From NCBI GenBank assembly GCA_026545765.1, contig JAIFAC010000222.1, forward strand, positions 62,001-126,000: a stretch of 64,000 bases of DNA. Direction: 5' to 3'. Each line of letters begins with the position of its first letter. Positions within the stretch are counted from its first letter, which is position 1. The notes beneath the pieces are model-generated. The model saw only the letters and a program-made list of their open reading frames with translations. It ran no database searches and was not told where the DNA came from. Below are positions 57,800 to 64,000 of this stretch, piece by piece. The stretch is from Plantago major. Taxonomy: Eukaryota > Streptophyta > Magnoliopsida > Lamiales > Plantaginaceae. Made by a program: the position numbers and the translations under genes.

Positions 57800-58236
57800 A
57801 TTCGTTCTAGGGTTTATCGATTCACTCTTAAAGGTTAGTCTCGTATAAAATCTTCTTAAAAACCTTCAATTCGATAAGTCCGTATTAAATTCTCTAAATT
57901 GTTCATGTTTAAGGATCGTGAATTGACGACTCACGATTTCTCCAGAATAATATATTCTAAGAACAATTGGTTGAATCGAATTGATTGATCTACTGTACAA
58001 CAACCGTGTGAAAAATATGAGTGTTTTCCCTAGTTCGAATTAGCATAATTGGATCTTGCTAATGTATTCATCTTTCTCTCATTGTTAATTGTAATCTCAG
58101 CTTTAGTCAATCTAGTTAGAAGTATACAAAACCATCAATCAAGCTGTGCTGCTACATAATTAAGATAATTCACCAGAAACTTTAATCTACAACTACAACA
58201 ATCTCTAATTGCTTTTTAAGTATAATTGACTTATCA
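57800..58236 (+). repeat. G2 right end, plus-oriented LTR part
   Basis: 57795-57952 repeats 34043-34195 in plus orientation, and 57953-58236 continues to the LTR end TGACTTATCA. Together with 33331-34195 it makes up a complete plus-oriented LTR, TGATGAGAC...TTATCA. Confidence 0.65.
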
Positions 58237-60150
58237 TTGTAAGTAGAAAGTATTGAGTAATTAGAGAACAATTTATATTAACCCATAATGAAGAATGTTT
58301 GTCACTGATTTTTATATACCTTCACACTAGAAGGCTCAATGACATTTTCTTCAGAAACCTTGACGGTTTCTGGGTCCTTTTAAGCATTTACGCCTTATCT
58401 TCTTCTTTCTCAGTTGGAGCCTATTAGAAACATCCACTTAATTAGTTAAGTGTATTAACATATATCTTAAAAGTAATATCTTAAGGAACTCTCTATCACC
58501 TGTAGCATTGGCTCAGATTCCTTAAGAGGTGAGGTTGTAGTAGCCTCCTTCTCAGTCTCTGAGGCAAGCTTTCCAGCTTCCTCTTGTTCTTGTCTTTCTA
58601 ATTCAGCCTGTAACAAAGAAATTTTATTAAATAACAAGATTAATAAACACAAAATATCACAAGTAGAGAGTTAAACCATTCACTGGCGTTGTCGGTGATT
58701 GGTCTCTGGAACTTGTGACCCTTCTATGCTTTGGTCTTGTTGTTCCATTTCAGCTTCTTTCTTTGAAGTTTCAGGTACTTCAGACCTTTCCTGAGTGTGC
58801 AACTCAGTTGCCTCCCCTGGTTGATCATTCTGAGGAGATGCCTCAGTTTGATCCCTCTCATTCTGGGGAACCTGTTCTTTTACAGTATTTTCTTCAGCAA
58901 GGAAAGATGTTGGTATCTCATGCTGTAACTCAAGTATCATCTCAACAGCATCCACTGTTGGTTGTTGTGTTGGTGTGGTGATTCTGATCTGGATGAAGAA
59001 GGTGATGCTGTATGGGGCCTATCCAGATCTGCTTGAGACAGACTTTTAAGTGTTGATGCAATGGCAGTATCCTCCAACACTAAGTTGCCACTCATCAGAG
59101 CATCTTCAATATGCTTAAGTGTTACTTGCTCTGATGGTGTGTTTTGTCCAGTGACTTTGGACACAGTTGCTTCTTCAGCAACCTTTGAACTAGTTGCTCT
59201 TTCAGCAACCTTGGGGATTATTGCTTCCCCCTCATCTTCAGATTCCTCATTGAAATCTGGGACTGAATTATCAACAATCCCTGCTGCTTCTGCAGAGAGT
59301 GTTTGAAGTTTCTCACTGCTTTTATCAGCATTGATAAGTTCATCAGCAAGGCACTTTGCAGCATTGATGAGTTCATCAGCTGTGGTCTTAGCAGCATTGA
59401 TGAGTTCATCTTCATTTATGAGTTCATCAGAAGTGGCGGCAGATATCTCAGAGTTGACATCCACATTAGGTATGTCTACTGATTTGCCAGTAGACTTCTT
59501 TCGTGAAGTTCTGGGCTTTTTGGTTGGAACGGAACCCTCAGATACCTCATCAGTCTTTCATTTCTTGGAACCTTTACGAGATCCGATAGCTTTTCATCAT
59601 GTTTGTATACTCATATTTGTAGAGTAGGTTACTATTGGCAATGTCTGCCGTCTCTCTGAGCTCAATGCCAATGCACTCCAGTAAGTAGCAAATCTTCAGT
59701 CCATAGCTTACTGTGGCTTTCGGCTCAGCAAGGCCCTTAACGATTTTAGGCTCAAAGCCTTGTATCTTCTTCACAAATTTCATGAAGGCACTTCCCCGAT
59801 TAAAAGGGTTTTCCACCTTTTTTGTTGATTCAACAAGAACATCATCATCCAGTTCTTGGCTTATCTGGTGACTCCTCCTTGTAGACCATCAAAGCATCTA
59901 TGAAGGATACATGCCACACATCCCGGTGAACCAGCGGATATGCGGTTACGATGTCAAGTTGAAGTCGATGGGTGTGTTTGGCTTGTCGAGATCACACATC
60001 AACTTTATAGAGCTTTTGACACCCTCGAGGAGATCTTCATCCTTGGTGTCAATTTCAAAATCCTTTCCAAGATTTTGAAGTTCAAGCACTCACATAAAAT
60101 TTTTGTCTAACGATTTCATGTCCTTGGACTTTAGTCTTGATAGACAGTGT
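58237..60150 (-). pseudogene. env-like gene of Sirevirus B, N-terminal half
   Basis: Intron 2 at 58421-58499 is preserved, and the intron 1 acceptor is at 58608. The open frame 58937-59464 shows tandem ADELINAAK-type repeats (residues about 11-45), an acidic stretch and a Ser/His tail. The frame 59574-59816 holds FNRGSAFMKFVKKIQGFEPK. The extreme N-terminus (equivalent to 44200-44539 in A) is deleted, with the sequence jumping to intergenic DNA near 60160. No membrane segment. Confidence 0.65.
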
Positions 60151-60770
60151 CTCTGTGTCTTCAGAGACTTTGGAAATAATCGTGGATAAAATGCAGATGT
60201 ATCTGTGCAAATGCAGATCGGCGTGGGTAAAATTCATTTTGCATTAAATGCTTAGTGGGCCACGTGCGTGATTTTCTGATCCACTATTTTCTTGAAATTG
60301 ATCTAAATGCTGTTAAGATAAAGCGCCCATTTCATCAAGGGTCACGATTGCTTCTTGACAATGATCCTGTCGATAATTGTAATTGTGCCCAATTAATGAA
60401 ATTTGGCGTAAGGCTTTCTGAATCACATCTCTTTTCTGTGACTAGGGAACAGTCTTTGGACTTATGTAGTCAGTTCAGAGACTTTGTATATCTTAACATA
60501 AAATTGGAAAGATACAAAACACCAGAGATGTAGTTGACTGAATATAGTTGTACCACATTTCTCGTGTTCCCCCTCACTAAGTGATCTAGATATCTGATTA
60601 CTTGTCTCAGAAATCTTCAAATAGACATTCTACCCTTTAACCTTTGATATCTGAGTACCCGTCTCAGATGTCTTTTTGCTATGTGTTTCACCTTTTGTCT
60701 TTGATATTCTGGATCCCTGTTCTAGATATCTTATCTCTCTTTTTCTCCTTTCTCAATCATACTGAGTTCT
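60151..60770 (-). other. intergenic between env-like gene and RNase H in Sirevirus B
   Basis: Matches 44800-45280 of A (for example GCATTAAATGCTTAGTGGGCC). The TATA-containing part of A is missing here. No gene seen. Confidence 0.5.
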
Positions 60771-60774
60771 TGTC

Positions 60775-61290
60775 TCAGAGATTAGAACTTTTCAGTTCCT
60801 TTGGTAGCTCCATTAACCCAAGACTATGTCTCAAGATTAAGAACCTGCTTTCTTGCAAAGGCTTTGTAAAGATATACAAGTGGTCTTGATTACCAATCTT
60901 GAGTATCTCTATATTGCCTTTTTCAACATGGTCTCTAATGAAGTGGTGTCTAACATCAATGTGCTTTGTTCTTGCATGAAACTTAGGATTCTGAGTTATG
61001 GCAATAGAACTTGTGTTATCACAAAAAATCGGTGTTTTCTCTTCAATTATCTCATAATCTCTGAGTTGTTGTTGTATCCACAATATCTGTGAAGCACAAC
61101 ACCAAGCAGCAATATATTCAGCCTCTGTGGTAGATGTGGCAATTGAGTTTTGTTTCTTCACGAACCATGATATTAATGTCGCGCAAGAAATTGACAAGTC
61201 TGAATAGTCAGCATCAGAATAGGCAACTAAACTCAATCCACTGTCTTTTGGATACCACAATCCAACTTCTACAGTACCCTTTACATACCT
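60775..61290 (-). pseudogene. RNase H of Sirevirus B
   Basis: 161-codon open frame with all core motifs of copia RNase H: AYSDADYSD, STTEAEYIAA, FCDNTSSIAI and HIDVRHHFIRDHVEKG, ending near LYIFTKPLQESRF. It degrades the RNA strand of the hybrid during reverse transcription. This is the best preserved RNase H here; it is separated from RT by a small break near 61300. Confidence 0.8.
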
Positions 61291-61302
61291 TAATATTTCA
61301 TA

Positions 61303-62060
61303 TCAATATTGTAGTGTGATTGCATTGGATTTATGCAATCTACTTTTACTCAGCGCATATTGAATATCGGGTCTACTTGCGGTGAGTGCAGTGAGAGACC
61401 CGATCAATTTCCTATACTTGTATTCTTCAAAACTCTTGTCAGTTTCAGTATAGGTCATTTTGGTTCCAATGCTCATAGGTATCTTAGCATTCTTTTCAGA
61501 AGGCTTTAGATTAAACTTATTGAGCATATCCTTTGCATACTTTGTTTGACTAATGAATATTCCATCATTAAGTTGCTTGACTTGCAATCCTAGGAAGTAA
61601 TTTAATTCTCCCATCATGCTCATCTCAAATTTACTTTTCATGAGCTCAGAAAAGTCTTCACAAAGTTGCTTGTCTTTAGATCCAAATATAATGTCATCAA
61701 CATATACTTGAACTAGAAGTAGTTTACCTTTATGGTTCAAAGTAAAGAGTGTTTTATCAACATCTCCTTTCTTGAAGCCACTTTCCAACAAATATTTGGC
61801 TAAAGTATCATACGATTCTCTAGAACTGTTTGATCCATCTGAGCTTTACGAGCTTATAAACCATTCTACTTTACATGGAAACCTCAAAGGCGGTGGTTGT
61901 TCAACATAGACTTCTTCAGCAAGTTCACCATTAAGGAATGCAGTTTTAACATCCATGTGATAAACTTTAAAGTCATTATGAGCTGCAAAGGCTAGAAATA
62001 GTCTAATTGCGTCCAATCTTGCAACTGGAGCATATGACTCATCAAAATCTAGTCCTTATG
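61303..62060 (-). pseudogene. reverse transcriptase (RVT_2) of Sirevirus B
   Basis: 162-codon open frame (61303-61791) with YVDD (codons 61693-61704), NYFLGLQVKQLNDGIFISQT and RKLIGSLTALTASRPDIQY. The N-terminal portion continues in fragments to about 62060 (motifs equivalent to [15 protein letters not shown] at 61890-61960). The break lies at 61800-61890, where CAG-type sites are altered compared with A. Confidence 0.8.
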
Positions 62061-63860
62061 TGCAGGTGAATCCCTTGCAACCAACCTTGCTTTGTTTACG
62101 TTATTTCACCGGACTCATTCATTTATTTACGAAAAACCACTTGGTTCCAATTCAGATATTAAAATCGACAAGCTGGAACCCGGTTTCACACTTTGTTTCT
62201 CTCAAATTGATCCAACTCTTCTTGCATTGTAGAGATCAATCTTGATCCTTTAATGCTTCTTCTATAGTTTTAGGTTCAATATTTGAGATGAAACATCCAT
62301 AAAGAAAATCGACAATTGCTCTCCTAGTTCTAATCCTTGTCTAAAGGACCGATCATATCCTTTGCGGATGATTTCTTATCCATTTCATAATGGGTTTTGT
62401 ACTAGTAGGATCAATATTATTTTGATCTGAATGTGAATCAATATGATCCTGATAGGATACTTGTGCAGTATCTGATATATCTGGCACATGGGAAATTCCA
62501 TGGATATCTGACACTTTTTCGATTATCGGAGATATCTGGAATTTGATTTTCAGCAATCTCCTTCTCATAAACCTCTTCATGATGAAGGTTCTCAGTAACC
62601 TGTTCCATTTCTGGAATTCTCATAGGAAATTCTTCATCATGCCTTAGAGTCATCTGGTTGTTACTAACCAATGGTTGCTTTTCATTGTCAGATTCATCCT
62701 CTAAGTGAATGATAGAGTTTTCTTTTGAGGATTCCTCTTCAGAATCTTTAATCATTATTAGTTCTTTGAACCTATCTGAGAGTTCTTCATTCAAGAGTAC
62801 TTTCTTGTTTCCTTCGTAGAAGACAACATGAACAGATTCTTCAATCTTTGCGTTCTTTTGTTGTAGATTACGTAGGCTTTGCTAATCGAGAATAACGAAA
62901 TACTCCTTCATCTGCTTTTGGTTGAAATGCTCTCAAGTATTCTTTTCCATTGTTAAGAACAAAACATCTGCAACCAAACTCCCTTAGATGTTTGATACTA
63001 GGGGGTCTACCAATCAAAGTTCATAAGGATTTTTGTCATTGTGTTTGTTAATTAAACATCTATTTTGAGTGTAGCAAATTGTATGACTTCAACAATAGAT
63101 TTCACTTATTTCGATGTCGATAAGCATTGTTCGTCTTTGCTTCTTTTAGTCCTATTCTTCCTTTCGGCCAACACCATTTTGTTGTGGTGTCCTCCTTAGG
63201 AAGATAGTTGATGTTGTATACCTTTGCATGTACAAAACTCTATTATGTCTTTGGTTTACAAACTCGTACCATGGTGCATTCGACTACAAATACCTTGTCA
63301 TTTTTCATGACTTTAAGCTTATTCAGCAAGTTGGGTATCTCAACCCTTGCATCAGATTTTTGTTTGAGAAATACAACCCATGTGAATCTTGAGTAATCAT
63401 CAACAACAACCAGACTATACTTCTTTCCTGCATAACTAATTCTGAGGATTCAAAAGATCCATATGTAACATTTGCATTAACCTTTCACTAGAGTGTCTAG
63501 TTTTAGATTTGAAAGATGTTTTGGATTGTATTCCCATTTGTGGTGAGCATATACCATCTTTTCTATATACCATTTTGGGTAAACCGACCACCAATTCTTT
63601 CTTGGCTAGCTTGTTGAGTTTTGAAGTTCAAATGACTCGGTCTTTTTGTCGATAGCAGTTTTCTTGATGTGGCGATTGACTCACCATGAGACATTCTTGA
63701 TTGGCGAGATGCCGATCGACAACATAAAGATTTCCTTTTTGCCTAGCAACCAAGACTGTTTGCTTTGACTCATTGTCAATTACTTTGCATAGTTTTGAAT
63801 TGATCTTGACAGTGTACCCTTTGTCTACCAATTGACTCATGCTTAGGAGATTATATTTCA
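62061..63860 (-). pseudogene. integrase and linker of Sirevirus B
   Basis: The linker (62353-62794) is acidic, with SEEESSKENSIIHLEDESDN. The SH3-like segment is at 62880-63060 and the integrase core at 63080-63500, both frame-broken. The GAG-pre-integrase segment is at 63628-63861: KYNLLSMSQLVDKGYTVKIN and ARQKGNLYVV. Confidence 0.7.
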
Positions 63861-64000
63861 ATCCCTTTACATGTAGTACTTCAGAGATTGTAAGAGCTCC
63901 AAACTTCAGATTGCCAAATCCTATGGTTGGATTTTCATCTCCTCCAGCAAACCTAATAATTGGTCCTTTATCGCATTTTCTGTAGTTAATCAGATTTGCT
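63861..64000 (-). pseudogene. protease C-terminal part of Sirevirus B, cut by window end
   Basis: The minus strand reads FAGGDENPTIGFGNLKFGAL, the segment after the protease active site in copia Pol. It continues beyond the window. Confidence 0.6.

Larger units (their letters stand above)
33331..58236 (-). mobile_element. Ty3/gypsy gag-protease element G2, inserted in Sirevirus B
   Basis: Without the nested Sirevirus A (36959-53774), G2 is about 8.1 kb. Minus-strand order: primer site (57536-57552), Gag-protease (55247-57405), spacer, second ORF (54094 down to 53775, continuing 36958 down to 36145), 3' non-coding region, polypurine tract (34673-34686). Neither reverse transcriptase nor integrase is present, so it would depend on another element's enzymes. 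Both ends consist of two LTR pieces facing each other. No clean target duplication flanks it (GCATG left, TTGTA right), but the Sirevirus B sequence is continuous across it. Confidence 0.75.
58237..64000 (-). mobile_element. Sirevirus B, right part
   Basis: Resumes at the intron 3 acceptor of the env-like gene and continues with the env-like N-terminal half, RNase H, RT, integrase and the C-terminal part of protease, then leaves the window. Same strand, order and family as 28177-33330. Confidence 0.85.

Noticed and set aside
1..64000. CRISPR arrays, bacterial operons, phage or plasmid genes
   Set aside because: Repeats are long LTRs and coding duplications, not short spaced repeats. Introns, TATA boxes and plant retroelement motifs show a plant nuclear context.

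Overview
The window is plant nuclear DNA, most likely from a flowering plant with a repeat-rich genome. It is AT-rich and made almost entirely of nested, partly decayed LTR retrotransposons. I found no convincing host gene, tRNA, rRNA or CRISPR array. Nearly all coding signal is on the minus strand and matches two superfamilies. The first is Ty1/copia of the Sirevirus/Maximus type: initiator-Met-tRNA primer site, Gag with a C-terminal coiled coil, protease-integrase-RT-RNase H order, and a long extra 3' gene usually called 'env-like'. The second is Ty3/gypsy of the Athila/Tat type: GGCGCC-type primer site, a TTGGGAGGC spacer motif after integrase, and a second 3' ORF.

Layout. 1-4964: 3' fragment of Sirevirus copy D (+ strand). 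4965-13378: Sirevirus copy C (-), tail-to-tail with D and 5' truncated. 13379-14870: unassigned. 14880-16440: Tat-like gag remnant H. 16441-18732: gag-protease remnant G3, followed by LTR 18733-20191. 20192-21877: coiled-coil ORF remnant and spacer. 21878-27597: Athila-type gag-pol G4 with its 5' LTR. 27598-28176: unassigned. 28177-33330 plus 58237-64000: Sirevirus B (-), split by gypsy element G2 (33331-58236). G2 is itself split by a full-length Sirevirus A (36959-53774, about 16.8 kb), and A carries a solo LTR (48087-48978) in its integrase region. This is a four-layer nest: B contains G2, G2 contains A, and A contains the solo LTR.

Three things deserve most attention. (1) The Sirevirus 'env-like' gene is not built like an envelope. 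It has five short GT-AG introns, all in phase 0 with lengths conserved between copies, a TATA box of its own, acidic tracts and nuclear-signal-like basic runs, and no membrane segment. It looks like a captured or independently transcribed multi-exon gene. (2) The two ends of G2 are mirror-image LTR halves, as expected if the interior of an originally plus-strand element was inverted with one breakpoint in each LTR. (3) Many frame breaks share one signature: CAG or CTG in one copy reads CG, CGG or ACG in another. These breaks occur in patches, which suggests a consensus base-calling artefact at CHG-methylated sites rather than true decay, so the elements may be more intact than they look.
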